Shown: positions 15,858-25,539 of the stretch, piece after piece
Position numbering within the stretch: position 1 is the stretch's first letter
How the letters are laid out: each line of letters opens with the position of its first letter
From: Caballeronia sp. SEWSISQ10-4 2
GTDB lineage: Bacteria > Pseudomonadota > Gammaproteobacteria > Burkholderiales > Burkholderiaceae
Direction of reading: 5' to 3'
DNA: 64,000 nucleotides
Assembly (NCBI RefSeq): GCF_030464885.1
Contig: NZ_JALPRJ010000037.1
Location: 1-64,000 of the forward strand
Program-made: the position numbers and the translations under genes
The notes under the pieces: model-generated
Seen by the model: the letters and a program-made list of their open reading frames with translations, nothing else
Database searches by the model: none
Told to the model about the DNA's origin: nothing

Positions 15858-17933
15858 GTGGCGAGACATCAAACTGACAGTGTGTCAGGTCCTGGCGATC
15901 AGGCCGTGATGCATGGCGTGATGGCCCAGGCGCAGCGGGCCGACGTCGTCCACTCTGACCGCAACACAATGCACGCTTGGGAGCGTTTCCTGGCGGGCGA
16001 TTCATCGTTGTCGGTTCCTTCGGCTCTGATCGCGTCGTGGCAGCGTAGTCTGCAGTCCGGCGTCAATCCTTCTGCAAACCTCGCGCCGTTCGCGGTACAC
16101 GGCGACGCGGTCGAGGCTTTGCGCTGGCGTCATCGGGAGTTGCTGGCGGCCTCCGATCGACTTTTCGCCGCGACCGCGGACCTTTTCGCGGATTCGCATT
16201 CCATCTTGCTTCTCACCAACCAGGATGGTGTGATTCTCAAAGCCGCGGGTGACCTTCGCACCCTGACGGCCGGCGAGAAAATCCATTTGACGACAGGCGG
16301 CGACTGGCGCGAAGGCATGGCCGGCACCAACGGCATCGGCACCGCGCTCGCCACCGGCGAGCCAACCTATATTCATGGCTCGGAACACTTCTGCGAAGGG
16401 ATCAAGTCATGGAGTTGCGCGGCGGCGCCGATCTGCGAACCCGGAACCGGTGCGATCATAGGTGTACTCGACATTTCCGGACCGCCTTCGACTTATCAGA
16501 TCAATAACCTGACATTGGCGATTACAGCGGCACGACAGATCGAAATGGTGCTGGCCGAGCAGTCGGCCCGTCAGCAGATGCGTCTATTGGCTTTTTGCCT
16601 GCAACGGCTTTCATCGTCCGATGCAGCGGGGATGATCGCCATCGACCGGCGCGGCCGGCTCGTTCACACGACCGGCAGAGTGCCGCTTCCCGTTGGCATC
16701 GGAGAGCGGTTTCCCGGGATGGACGAAAACTCCGCCGTGGAGGACTGGGCCCGGCACCTGCCCCGAGGCTTGCGTGCCGAATGGTTCAACCCGGTCGTTG
16801 TAGAAGGCAGCACGATTGGCGCAATGCTCGTTGTTCCCACAATGCGATCGCGCCCGGCGGCCAACCGGATTGCCGAGCGTAGCAGTGCACTCGGGAATGC
16901 GGTCGGGAACGGCGCAGGCAACGAGGCGGGAAGCGAGGCGGGAAGCGAGGCCGATCCTCAACGCAACTGCTTCGCCCAGATACTGGGGCAAAGCGCGACA
17001 ATGCTCGCTGCCGTCAATCGAGGACGCCAGCTTGCCCGCAGGCGCGTGCCGGTATTGATCGAGGGCGAAACCGGAGTCGGCAAGGAACTGTTCGCGCGCG
17101 CAATACATGGAGAGGAACGCGGGGGCGGAGCTTTCGTCGCGTACAACTGCGGGGCGGCGTCGAAGGAGCTGATAGGAAGCGAGTTGTTCGGCCATGTGCG
17201 TGGGGCATTTACGGGAGCCACGGCAGAGGGACGGCCCGGCCGGTTCGAACTGGCGCATGGCGGCACCTTGTGTCTCGACGAAATCGGCGAGCTGCCGCTC
17301 GAATTACAACCCGTCCTGTTGCGCGCTCTCGAGGAGGGCGTCGTCTACCGGTTAGGAGACACACAGCCACGGCGCGTCGATGTGCGCCTTTTGGCGATGA
17401 CCAATCGTAATCTGCACGACGAAGTAAAATCCGGCCGATTCCGTGGCGACCTCTATTACCGCATCAGCGTCACCCGCATACGGATCCCCCCTCTGCGCGA
17501 GCGGGACATCGACATCGATCTCCTGGTCGAACATTTCAACCGGCGACTGGCTCTTCGCCACGCGGTTCCATTAAGGCGGCTGAACCCCGAAGTCATGGCG
17601 GTGCTGCGAGCCTATTCGTGGCCGGGCAACGTCAGGGAGATGCGAAATATTATCGAAAACTTGCTTTTGACGTCGCGCGAGGAGGAGGTGGCGCTCGACG
17701 AATTGCCTGCGGAACTGCTAGACGAAACGGGGACCATCGGCGCGGCTGAGCCGGTGCTGCGTCAGTCCGCCAGTCTGGAAGAAACGGAGCGCGTGGCCAT
17801 TGCTCGCGCGGTGCATGGCTCGCATGGCAATCTTGCCCAGGCTGCCCGTTCGCTTGGCGTTTCGCGCAGCACGTTATATCGAAAGCTGGAGCTCTATCAA
17901 CTGGAAGGCATCGTCAAGCCGGCGATGGAATGA
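15858..17933 (+). CDS. Sigma54-dependent activator of the AcoR type
   Basis: The 691-aa protein is a bacterial enhancer-binding regulator. A GAF-like sensor spans about residues 95-210. The AAA+ domain has Walker A GETGVGKE near 400, the sigma54-contact motif GAFTGA near 449 and Walker B-like LCLDEIGE. A Fis-type helix-turn-helix (AARSLGVSRSTLYRK) closes the chain. The linker before the AAA+ domain has tandem Gly-Asn/Ser-Glu-Ala repeats (12-bp DNA units at 16923-16951). It starts at GTG 15858 after GGAGGAG. The two -24/-12 promoters in the locus are the evident targets; the effector is probably a monooxygenase substrate or product. Confidence 0.92.
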   Translation: MARHQTDSVSGPGDQAVMHGVMAQAQRADVVHSDRNTMHAWERFLAGDSSLSVPSALIASWQRSLQSGVNPSANLAPFAVHGDAVEALRWRHRELLAASDRLFAATADLFADSHSILLLTNQDGVILKAAGDLRTLTAGEKIHLTTGGDWREGMAGTNGIGTALATGEPTYIHGSEHFCEGIKSWSCAAAPICEPGTGAIIGVLDISGPPSTYQINNLTLAITAARQIEMVLAEQSARQQMRLLAFCLQRLSSSDAAGMIAIDRRGRLVHTTGRVPLPVGIGERFPGMDENSAVEDWARHLPRGLRAEWFNPVVVEGSTIGAMLVVPTMRSRPAANRIAERSSALGNAVGNGAGNEAGSEAGSEADPQRNCFAQILGQSATMLAAVNRGRQLARRRVPVLIEGETGVGKELFARAIHGEERGGGAFVAYNCGAASKELIGSELFGHVRGAFTGATAEGRPGRFELAHGGTLCLDEIGELPLELQPVLLRALEEGVVYRLGDTQPRRVDVRLLAMTNRNLHDEVKSGRFRGDLYYRISVTRIRIPPLRERDIDIDLLVEHFNRRLALRHAVPLRRLNPEVMAVLRAYSWPGNVREMRNIIENLLLTSREEEVALDELPAELLDETGTIGAAEPVLRQSASLEETERVAIARAVHGSHGNLAQAARSLGVSRSTLYRKLELYQLEGIVKPAME

Positions 17934-18115
17934 CCGGCTTCCGTGTTGCAAACGACTATCGGCGGGATTGAAAACTACAATTGGGGACACCCAATCCACC
18001 TGCTAGATTTAAATGGGACTGTGCAGCTTCGCGCGACTGCATGGCGAGTCATCAAGACTTAGACGACCTATATTACAACCGCGCACCCCCAATACAGGCT
18101 TGCATGGAGGTTCAG

Positions 18116-18538
18116 ATGTCGCAACTCAAGGGTTCGAAGACTGAAGAAAATCTGAAAGCAGCGTTCGCTGGCGAATCTCAGGCGAATCGTCGTTATCTAT
18201 ATTTCGCGGGCAAGGCGGATGTCGAGGGTCAGAACGACGTGGCAGCGCTATTCCGTTCGACAGCGGAAGGCGAAACCGGTCACGCACATGGGCACCTCGA
18301 ATATCTGGAAGCGGTGGGAGACCCCGCCACTGGCTTGCCGTTCGGCTCGTCGCGCCTGAACCTGCAAGCGGCGGTTGCCGGCGAAACACACGAATACACC
18401 GACATGTATCCGGGTATGGCGAAGACGGCGCGCGAAGAAGGTTTCGACGAAATCGCCAATTGGTTCGAAACGCTGGCAAAGGCCGAGCGTAGCCACGCAA
18501 ATCGGTATACCAAGGCGCTTGACGCGCTAGTCGACTGA
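18116..18538 (+). CDS. Rubrerythrin-type ferritin-like protein without rubredoxin tail
   Basis: The 140-aa protein has the ferritin-like four-helix diiron domain: Glu20 (AFAGESQANRRY), a central EGETGHAHGHLEYL with ExxH, GETHEY and an AERSHANRY with a further ExxH. It ends there and has no CxxC rubredoxin domain. Such proteins reduce hydrogen peroxide. The start ATG 18116 follows ATGGAGG. It opens a three-gene set with an Fe-S oxidoreductase and a DUF3501 protein, which recurs in Burkholderia. An electron path from the Fe-S protein to this peroxidase is likely but unproven. Confidence 0.9.
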   Translation: MSQLKGSKTEENLKAAFAGESQANRRYLYFAGKADVEGQNDVAALFRSTAEGETGHAHGHLEYLEAVGDPATGLPFGSSRLNLQAAVAGETHEYTDMYPGMAKTAREEGFDEIANWFETLAKAERSHANRYTKALDALVD

Positions 18539-18702
18539 CGTGAGGCGCGTCGGCGGCAGCGCCGGCGTTCCTCATACACGTGGCGCCAAGTATGCGGCGA
18601 CGGTTCGCAGGCGTTCGCTTGTGTTGGCGTGATGCGCAGCATTGCGCCAGTCATCCGCGATCCAAGTACAAAAGCACAAAATTACAAATGGAGCACGACG
18701 GC

Positions 18703-20040
18703 ATGCCCCACAAAGAAGGCAGTCTCGAAGCGCCCACCCGGCATCCGCTCGACTGGCTCTCGGACGGGTTCTACGACCAGGAGGCACTCGATCAGGAGCT
18801 CACACGCGTCTTCGATATCTGCGCGGGGTGCCGGCGTTGTGTGTCGTTGTGCGGTGCGTTTCCGACGCTATTCGATCTGGTCGATGCAACCGATACCGGC
18901 GAAGCACACGAAGTCGACAAACGCGAATTCGGCAAGGTGGTCGACCAGTGTTACCTATGCGACCTGTGTTACATGACGAAGTGTCCCTATGTGCCCCCGC
19001 ATCCGTGGAATGTCGATTTTCCGCATCTGATGCTGCGCGCCAAGGCGATCGACTACAAACGCGGCGACGTGAAGCTACGCGACAAGTTTCTCTCGAACAC
19101 CGACGCGCTCGGTCATTTCGCGGGCATTCCGGTCATTACGCAGACGGTGAACGCGGTCAATCACACCGCCGCGGCGCGCGGCATGATGGAAAAAGCGCTC
19201 GGCGTCGACAAGGACGCGTGGCTGCCCGATTTCGCGGCGCGTAAATTCCGCAGTGCAGCAAAAAAATCACCGGTGTCGCAGGCTGTCAATGGCGAGCGTA
19301 CGCCCGGCAAGGTAGCGATTTACGCCACCTGTTACGTGAATTTCAATGAACCCGGGATCGGCCACGATCTGCTTGCCGTGCTCGCTCACAACGACGTGCC
19401 TTACGAACTCGTCACGAGCGAAGCGTGTTGCGGCATGCCGTTGCTCGAACAAGGCAATCTGCAGGGCGTTGCGGACAAAAAAGCGAAGAACATGCCGGTG
19501 CTCGCGAAATACGCGCGCGAGGGTTATGCGATCATCGGCGCGATTCCGAGCTGCGTGCTGATGTACAAGCACGAACTGCCGCTGATGTTTCCCGACGATG
19601 TCGACGTGCGAGCGGTCAGCGAAGCCTTCTGGGATCCTTTCGAGTACTTTGTTTCGCGTCACCGGGATGGACTCCTGAAGACCGACTTCAAAACCGGATT
19701 GGGCAAGGTGGCGTATCACGTGCCGTGCCACGCACGAGTGCAGAACATCGGCCGCAAGACGTCTGAAACCCTGGCGTTGGTGCCGGACACGCAGGTGAGC
19801 GTAGTCGAACGATGTTCCGGACATGCCGGCACGTTCGGCGTGAAAAAGGAGTTTCATCGTACGGCGATGCAAATCGGCACGCCGGTATTCAAGGCGATGG
19901 CGCAGCCGCAGCCCGATTACATTTCGTCGGATTGCGCGCTGGCCGGTCATCATATCGAACAGGGGCTTGAGGAAAATGGCTTGCCGAAAGCGCAACTCGC
20001 GCATCCGCTGACGCTATTGCGCAAGGCCTATGGCCTCTGA
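18703..20040 (+). CDS. Heterodisulfide reductase D/GlpC-like Fe-S oxidoreductase
   Basis: The 445-aa protein carries two 4Fe-4S ferredoxin-like motifs near its N-terminus (CAGCRRCVSLC and CYLCDLCYMTKCP) and two C-terminal CCG domains (SEACCGMPLLEQ, and HVPCHARVQN with a later CSGHAG). This is the HdrD/GlpC architecture used for electron transfer. ATG 18703 is preferred because GGAG lies nine bases before it and family members begin close to GSLEAPTRHPLDW. ATG 18688 is possible. It sits between rubrerythrin and DUF3501 and could be the reductase for the former. Confidence 0.88.
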   Translation: MPHKEGSLEAPTRHPLDWLSDGFYDQEALDQELTRVFDICAGCRRCVSLCGAFPTLFDLVDATDTGEAHEVDKREFGKVVDQCYLCDLCYMTKCPYVPPHPWNVDFPHLMLRAKAIDYKRGDVKLRDKFLSNTDALGHFAGIPVITQTVNAVNHTAAARGMMEKALGVDKDAWLPDFAARKFRSAAKKSPVSQAVNGERTPGKVAIYATCYVNFNEPGIGHDLLAVLAHNDVPYELVTSEACCGMPLLEQGNLQGVADKKAKNMPVLAKYAREGYAIIGAIPSCVLMYKHELPLMFPDDVDVRAVSEAFWDPFEYFVSRHRDGLLKTDFKTGLGKVAYHVPCHARVQNIGRKTSETLALVPDTQVSVVERCSGHAGTFGVKKEFHRTAMQIGTPVFKAMAQPQPDYISSDCALAGHHIEQGLEENGLPKAQLAHPLTLLRKAYGL

Positions 20041-20064
20041 TATTCCGCACTGCAAGGACACCCG

Positions 20065-20646
20065 ATGAGTATCGCCCGCCATTCGCTGTTGTCGCTCGAG
20101 AACTATTCGAAGTCGCGCATCGCCATGCGCAATCAGGTGATCGAGCACAAGAAAGAGCGCACCGTGCCGCTAGGTAATCACGTCACGTTCCTGTTCGAAG
20201 ACGAGTTGACGATCCGCTATCAGATTCAGGAAATGCTCCACATCGAAAAGATTTTCGAAGAGGAGGGGATTCAGGCCGAACTGGATGCCTACCTGCCGCT
20301 CGTGCCGGACGGCAGCAATCTGAAGGCGACAATGCAGATTGAATACGCGAACGAAATCGAGCGACATGCGGCGTTGGCGCGGCTGATTGGCATCGAGGAT
20401 CGCGTGTTCATTGAGGTAGAGGGCGGGCCGCCGGTGTATGCGATCGCCGACGAGGACCTGGAACGCGAGAACGATGAGAAGACCTCCGCGGTGCATTTTG
20501 TCCGCTTTGAGCTAACGCCCGCGATGAAAGCGCGTTTGCGCGATGGGGCCGCGTTGCAGGTCGGATGCGATCACCCGAACTATCTGGTGCCGGCGCAGAC
20601 GATCGAGTCCCGGCAGCGGGCGTCGCTGTTGAAGGATTTGACGTGA
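20065..20646 (+). CDS. DUF3501 family protein
   Basis: The 193-aa soluble protein matches the DUF3501 family, known mainly by co-occurrence with rubrerythrin and the HdrD-like protein. It is rich in Glu and Arg (IRYQIQEMLHIEKIFEEE) and has no Cys cluster, so it does not carry an Fe-S centre itself. It starts 24 bp after the Fe-S gene. The function is unknown; an adaptor in the same redox pathway fits the constant neighbourhood. It converges on the penicillin acylase gene. Confidence 0.88.
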   Translation: MSIARHSLLSLENYSKSRIAMRNQVIEHKKERTVPLGNHVTFLFEDELTIRYQIQEMLHIEKIFEEEGIQAELDAYLPLVPDGSNLKATMQIEYANEIERHAALARLIGIEDRVFIEVEGGPPVYAIADEDLERENDEKTSAVHFVRFELTPAMKARLRDGAALQVGCDHPNYLVPAQTIESRQRASLLKDLT

Positions 20647-20701
20647 TTACCGGTGTTGACCGGCACTGCCGGAGGCGGTGACGCTGGAGCGTCCAGACAG
20701 T

Positions 20702-23176
20702 TCACTGCGCTGGCCGCACCAACTCAAGCCGGTGAACTGTCTCACCCGGCAGGAACGGCGTTGTGTCGCCATGCACCCACGCAACATGCCCCGCGAGAAA
20801 ATACGGCGACAGCGGGTTTCCCGATTGCCCGCCGGGCATCTCGAAGATGCCGTCCTGCTCGCGCCCCGGTGACACGACCATCCGTTCGGATGCACCGAAT
20901 GTCGGCGTCTGCACCCGGGGCATGTTGAAGTCGCCCGGCAGCGGGTCGTGCGGTGCGCCGAGCCAGCCGCGCACCCACGGGAGCCACGACGGCAACGTCC
21001 GCGCGAACGGATGCTCGATCGCAGCGCGGTTGCGATCGCCCCAGCGTGCGTCCTCGAGCTTGGTGCCCGCGGGCAATTGGTCAATCGCATGGTCGATCCG
21101 GTCGAGCATGAAGGCCCGCCAGTCGGTGAAACCGTCCGGCACCCAGGCGCGATGCTCCGCGAGCGCTTCCATCACCGCGTCGTAGCGCGAACTCGCGGCG
21201 CGATAGCCGAGTTGCAGGCCGGGCGCGGTGATATCGGCGTCGAGCTTGCCGAACCAGGCGTCATAGAGCGAAAAGTAAAACGCGCGCAGCAGCCGGTAGC
21301 CGGTTGCATTGGCATCCGCGCGACCGTTCCATGTCTCTATCAGCCGCCGGAATTCAGCACGTTGCGGATGGTCCTTCAGCGCGTCGGTGTCGAGGGCGGA
21401 AAGAGCCAGGCGTCGCCAGGTGTCGATCCACAGCGCGCGGTCGTCGGTTTGAATCGACAGCATGTCGCGTTCGCTGGCGCGCGGCACGGCGAACAGGTCG
21501 TCGCGGATTTGTGACGCGCGCGCGCCTACGTCGGTACCGGCATCGCCGGCAAGCGCCGCTTCGGCTGGCGGCAAGGTTCGATTGTTCGCGGTCCACAAGC
21601 GCCCGAGCGGCGGGTCGATCCGCGAGGGGTACGCGTCCGGCGCGAGGTAGCCCTGCCAGCCGCGATACGTGGCCGAATCGAACGGCAGGTCGCTGAGCGG
21701 TCCGCTTGATGCGTCCGCAGCATCGTCACGTTTGGGCAGTGGACCGGCAAGCGTCCAGCCGATCTTGCCGTGCGAATCGGCGACCATGAAGTTCTGGGTG
21801 GGAATCCCGCTGGTTTGCGCCGTATGCAGTGCATCCGCGACGCTCGCGCTGTCTTCTAGCCGCTGCAGGTTCAGGTTGATCGCCTGACGATCGTGCGCGA
21901 CCCAGCGCAGCGCATACGCGTGCGAACCGACGACGATCTGCGGGCCCCAGCGCGTATCGACGACGGGTAAGTCGACCGGCTGGCGGCCTTTGACGGCGAT
22001 GCGTTCATGGTGGACGGTCGCGCGTTCCCAAGCGCCGCCTGCGATCCGGTATTGCAACGGATCGGCGGGATTACGCTGCAATTCGATCAGATCGATGAAA
22101 CGGCCATAGCTGTTGGTGAAGCCCCAGGCAATCTGTCCGTTGCTGCCGGCGATCACTAGCGGGCCACCAGGCAGGCTGACGCCGGTGATGCGGCGCAGGT
22201 GCCCATCGGGTCCCGGCCACGCGAGCGACAGCCGGTACCAGATGCTCGGCAGCGACAGGCCGAGATGCATGTCACTCGCGAGGAGCGCACCGCCGTGCTC
22301 GCTGTGGGCGCCATCGACCACCCAGCCGTTGCTGCCGACCATCGATTGGGTCTCTGTCAGACTGCCGTGCTGCGACCCGGTGTTCGATGCCGGGACGCCT
22401 GCCGGTTTCAGCGTGTGCAACCAGTCCGGGCGCGTGGAGGGTAGGGGCGCGGGAGGCGTCGCGGGTTCATCGGGCGAAGGCGGTGCGACATCGAACGGCG
22501 CGTCCCAATGGCTCGTCGCCGGGAGGAGGAACGCGAACAGATCAGCCGGTACCTGCTCGTGCAATGCCGCGCGCGACAGGATGCGGCGTATCTCTTCCGA
22601 TTGCAGGTCGAAGTACATTGCATAGACTGCCAGCAGCGTGTCTTCAGGGCGCCACGCTGCCGGCTGCGTGCGCAGCATCCAGTACTCGAACGGGCGCGCG
22701 GCCAGCGACGCGAGTCCTTCGTTGACGCCGGCCGTGTATCGATCGAGTAGTTGCCGCTGATCGGGAGGCAGAGCGTCGAGCACCATCCGCGCGCGTTCGC
22801 GGAAACGATGCGGCCGGTTGCGGCGATCGAGCTCGAGCGCGGCCGGACCGACCAGTTCGGACATCTCGCCCGCGGCGACGCGGCGCAACAGATCCATCTG
22901 GAAAAAGCGATCCTGAGCCTGCACAAAGCCGGTGCCAAAGGCAACGTCATTGCGGGTGCTGCCTTGCAGCGTTGGCACGCCGAGCGCGTCGCGTTCGATC
23001 GAGACCGTTGCCGACAGCGCAGACGCAGCGCGTGTACCGTCGAGTTGCGCCAGGCTGGCGCGCAACGTCATATAGCCCGCGATCACGACGACCACGATGA
23101 TAGCGACGAGTGCGCACACCAGTCTCGTCAACCAGGCGGAACACCGCCTTTGTAAGGAAAGGCTCGGACGATTCAT
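20702..23176 (-). CDS. Penicillin acylase family Ntn-hydrolase
   Basis: The 824-aa precursor has an N-terminal membrane anchor or signal (residues 14-38). The N-terminal nucleophile is Ser282 in MVGSNGWVVDG; autocleavage before it would give an alpha chain of about 280 and a beta chain of about 540 residues. The motif RDALGVPTLQG and the AQDRFFQMDL stretch are typical of the family, as is WGFTNSYGRFID. These enzymes cleave aliphatic or aromatic amides, including acyl-homoserine lactones in some members. The true substrate is not known. The gene stands alone and converges with DUF3501. Confidence 0.9.
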   Translation of the reverse strand: MNRPSLSLQRRCSAWLTRLVCALVAIIVVVVIAGYMTLRASLAQLDGTRAASALSATVSIERDALGVPTLQGSTRNDVAFGTGFVQAQDRFFQMDLLRRVAAGEMSELVGPAALELDRRNRPHRFRERARMVLDALPPDQRQLLDRYTAGVNEGLASLAARPFEYWMLRTQPAAWRPEDTLLAVYAMYFDLQSEEIRRILSRAALHEQVPADLFAFLLPATSHWDAPFDVAPPSPDEPATPPAPLPSTRPDWLHTLKPAGVPASNTGSQHGSLTETQSMVGSNGWVVDGAHSEHGGALLASDMHLGLSLPSIWYRLSLAWPGPDGHLRRITGVSLPGGPLVIAGSNGQIAWGFTNSYGRFIDLIELQRNPADPLQYRIAGGAWERATVHHERIAVKGRQPVDLPVVDTRWGPQIVVGSHAYALRWVAHDRQAINLNLQRLEDSASVADALHTAQTSGIPTQNFMVADSHGKIGWTLAGPLPKRDDAADASSGPLSDLPFDSATYRGWQGYLAPDAYPSRIDPPLGRLWTANNRTLPPAEAALAGDAGTDVGARASQIRDDLFAVPRASERDMLSIQTDDRALWIDTWRRLALSALDTDALKDHPQRAEFRRLIETWNGRADANATGYRLLRAFYFSLYDAWFGKLDADITAPGLQLGYRAASSRYDAVMEALAEHRAWVPDGFTDWRAFMLDRIDHAIDQLPAGTKLEDARWGDRNRAAIEHPFARTLPSWLPWVRGWLGAPHDPLPGDFNMPRVQTPTFGASERMVVSPGREQDGIFEMPGGQSGNPLSPYFLAGHVAWVHGDTTPFLPGETVHRLELVRPAQ

Positions 23177-23341
23177 TGCAGAAGATTGATGTCGTTGTCA
23201 CCGTCCTGTCATGCCGGTCAGGTCGGTCGGAGGGCGTATGACCATAGCACGCCTGCGATTAAAGCAGTGTGGGCAGGCGACATTGGAGCGAGCCCGATGC
23301 GGGAGCAATGCGACGATCAGGTGTGGACTCCGTCCCTCGTG

Positions 23342-23929
23342 TCACTGCCGCATCGCCGAATGCGTCGCTACGGCGATATCGTTCGCCACGGACGCGAGTG
23401 CTCGACTGTGTGCCTTGAGCAGGGCGTCGTAACCAGGCCCGCCCGCGGCCTCATGTACAACACTGCGACCGCTAACTTTCTCGCCTCGCTTCGGCGAACG
23501 CACCAACCAGATAACCGCCAGCGTCACCGTCCCGTTCGTTGACGAATCGAAGGCCTGCACGTCGACCGATATGCGGTAGGCATTGTCGTCCACACGTTGC
23601 GGGTAAGTGGACACAATCGCCCCCGGGATGAACTGCACAAGATCCGCCGCCAGCACACGCGGAATCTGACTCTTCAAGGGCTCTGCCCAGCGAGCGAACT
23701 CATCGATAGACACGCGGTTCGCATCCAGCGTAGTCACTATCTGCGATCGATCGACCAGTTCGGGAACCGTAACGGGATCGATCGCGATCATGACCGGATT
23801 GATGCCAGACGACTGTTCGACAACTTGAACCGGGCTCAACGTGTAGAACTTCGATGCTGGCGACGTTGCGCACCCCGCAAACAGAGTTAGCACGACTACT
23901 GTCCAGGGAAACCATGGATATCGGTTCAT
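23342..23929 (-). CDS. pqiC: PqiC lipoprotein (MCE transport auxiliary)
   Basis: The 195-aa lipoprotein has the lipobox LFAGC near residue 20 and the family opening KFYTLSPV. PqiC sits in the outer membrane and works with PqiAB to shuttle lipids across the periplasm. Its start overlaps the pqiB stop (ATGA), as expected in the pqiABC operon. Length matches E. coli PqiC (187 aa). Confidence 0.88.
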   Translation of the reverse strand: MNRYPWFPWTVVVLTLFAGCATSPASKFYTLSPVQVVEQSSGINPVMIAIDPVTVPELVDRSQIVTTLDANRVSIDEFARWAEPLKSQIPRVLAADLVQFIPGAIVSTYPQRVDDNAYRISVDVQAFDSSTNGTVTLAVIWLVRSPKRGEKVSGRSVVHEAAGGPGYDALLKAHSRALASVANDIAVATHSAMRQ

Positions 23930-25539
23930 TGCTTGTCCTCGGTCTTGCCGCGCAGCAGCGCTTCCGGATGGCGTTCGAGATACTCCGCCAGCGAGCGGAA
24001 CGACGCTGCGGTCCGTGACAACTCGCGCATTGTTTCAGCGGTGCTTTGCTGCAATGGCGAGTCGCTTTGCAGCGCGCGATTCGCCGACGTGAGCGCCTCG
24101 CGAGCCGCAGTCAGCGTAGCTTTTGCCTCAGGCGCCACATCCGTATTGATGGTGTTCATCAGCGTGCCTGCGTCACCGAGCGTCTTGCGCAGGTCCTGGC
24201 TGATCCCCTCGAATGGAATCTTGTTCAGCTTGGCGACGAGACTGGTGATTGAGTCTTGCAAGCCCTGCAGGTTGCCTGGCACCGTTGGCAGCTGGGGTGT
24301 CTTTACACTCCAGTCGACGCTCGCTTTCGGTGCGGCGGGGAAGAAATCGATCGCAATATACAGTTGTCCCGTCAGCAGGCTGGCGGTCCTCAGTTGCGCC
24401 CGCAGCCCTTTTTTTACCAGGTCTTCCGCAATGGCTTTTCGTTCCGACGACGTAATCGCACTACGGGCTCCCGAGTCGTCGCTCGCGACCAGGCGCTCAG
24501 GAAAAATGCTCACCTCGACGGGGATACTAAATTCCTTCGTTGCCGGATCAAAGTGCGTGCGAATCGCCGATACCTCGCCAATGACTATCCCCCGGAAATC
24601 GATGGGCGCACCGACGGTCAACCCGCGTACAGACTCCTTGAAGTCCAGCACGTATTTATCGATGATGGCGTCATGCTGCTTCATTGCCTCGGCCCGATCG
24701 ACAAAAAGTTCGTACTGGTGCCGCGCTTCTGCTTCAGTCTTGCTGATCGTGTCAGGCGGGTTCTCGAATGCCAGGCCACCAATCAGGATTGACACCAATG
24801 ATTCGGTGTTGACCTTTACGCCGGTCGTATCCAAAGTCACGTCAACGCCGCTTGCGTGCCAGAAGCGAGTGTCATTCGTTACGTACTTGTCATAAGGCGC
24901 ATTGATAAAAACGTGCAGGGTCATTCCCGTGCCGTCAGGGTCAAGTGCGTACGAGACGATCTGACCGACCTGAAGCCGCCGGAAGAATACGGGCGAACCT
25001 ATATCGAGTGAGCCGATGTTCCCGCTCTTAAGCACGAACTCTCGCCCTGGCGCGCCTGAGGCCAGGACCGGCGGCGACTCGAGTCCGACAAAATCGCGTC
25101 GCGCTTTTTGCGCCGTACCGACGTCCATTCCGATGTGAGAACCGGACAACAATGTCCCTATGCCTGACACAGTGCCGCCGGAGATGCGCGGCCGAACGAC
25201 CCAGAAGCGAGTATCGTCGACGAGCATGCTGGAGGCGTTGCGGGACATCTCGGCACTGGCCAGCACCGTCTTGTGATCGTCGGAAAGCTCGACACTTTTG
25301 ATCGTGCCGATATCGACATTCTTGAACTTGATCTTCGTCTTGCCAGCTTCGATACCCTCACCGGTGGAGAAGCTGATGGTAATGGTCGGGCCTTTTTGCA
25401 TGATCGACTGCGCGGCCAGCCATCCCGCGATCAGGACGGCGACAAGCGGCACCAACCAGACAAGCTGCATGCGCCACTTCGACCGGCTGACCGCGACTGC
25501 AGTCGGAATACCGGGCGCATCCTGGTCATCTCTATTCAC
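23926..25539 (-). CDS. pqiB: PqiB, MCE-domain periplasmic lipid tunnel protein
   Basis: The 537-aa protein has one N-terminal membrane helix (about 26-45, LVWLVPLVAVLIAGWLAA) and three MCE/MlaD domains, each opening with a Gly-rich strand such as GPTITISFSTGEGIEAGKT, then GSPVFFRRLQVG, then GAPIDFRGIVIG. A C-terminal helical stretch (about 420-520) forms the needle of the syringe-like hexamer known for PqiB. Length is near that of the E. coli protein (546 aa). It overlaps pqiA by 8 bp and pqiC by 4 bp. Confidence 0.92.
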   Translation of the reverse strand: MNRDDQDAPGIPTAVAVSRSKWRMQLVWLVPLVAVLIAGWLAAQSIMQKGPTITISFSTGEGIEAGKTKIKFKNVDIGTIKSVELSDDHKTVLASAEMSRNASSMLVDDTRFWVVRPRISGGTVSGIGTLLSGSHIGMDVGTAQKARRDFVGLESPPVLASGAPGREFVLKSGNIGSLDIGSPVFFRRLQVGQIVSYALDPDGTGMTLHVFINAPYDKYVTNDTRFWHASGVDVTLDTTGVKVNTESLVSILIGGLAFENPPDTISKTEAEARHQYELFVDRAEAMKQHDAIIDKYVLDFKESVRGLTVGAPIDFRGIVIGEVSAIRTHFDPATKEFSIPVEVSIFPERLVASDDSGARSAITSSERKAIAEDLVKKGLRAQLRTASLLTGQLYIAIDFFPAAPKASVDWSVKTPQLPTVPGNLQGLQDSITSLVAKLNKIPFEGISQDLRKTLGDAGTLMNTINTDVAPEAKATLTAAREALTSANRALQSDSPLQQSTAETMRELSRTAASFRSLAEYLERHPEALLRGKTEDKQ

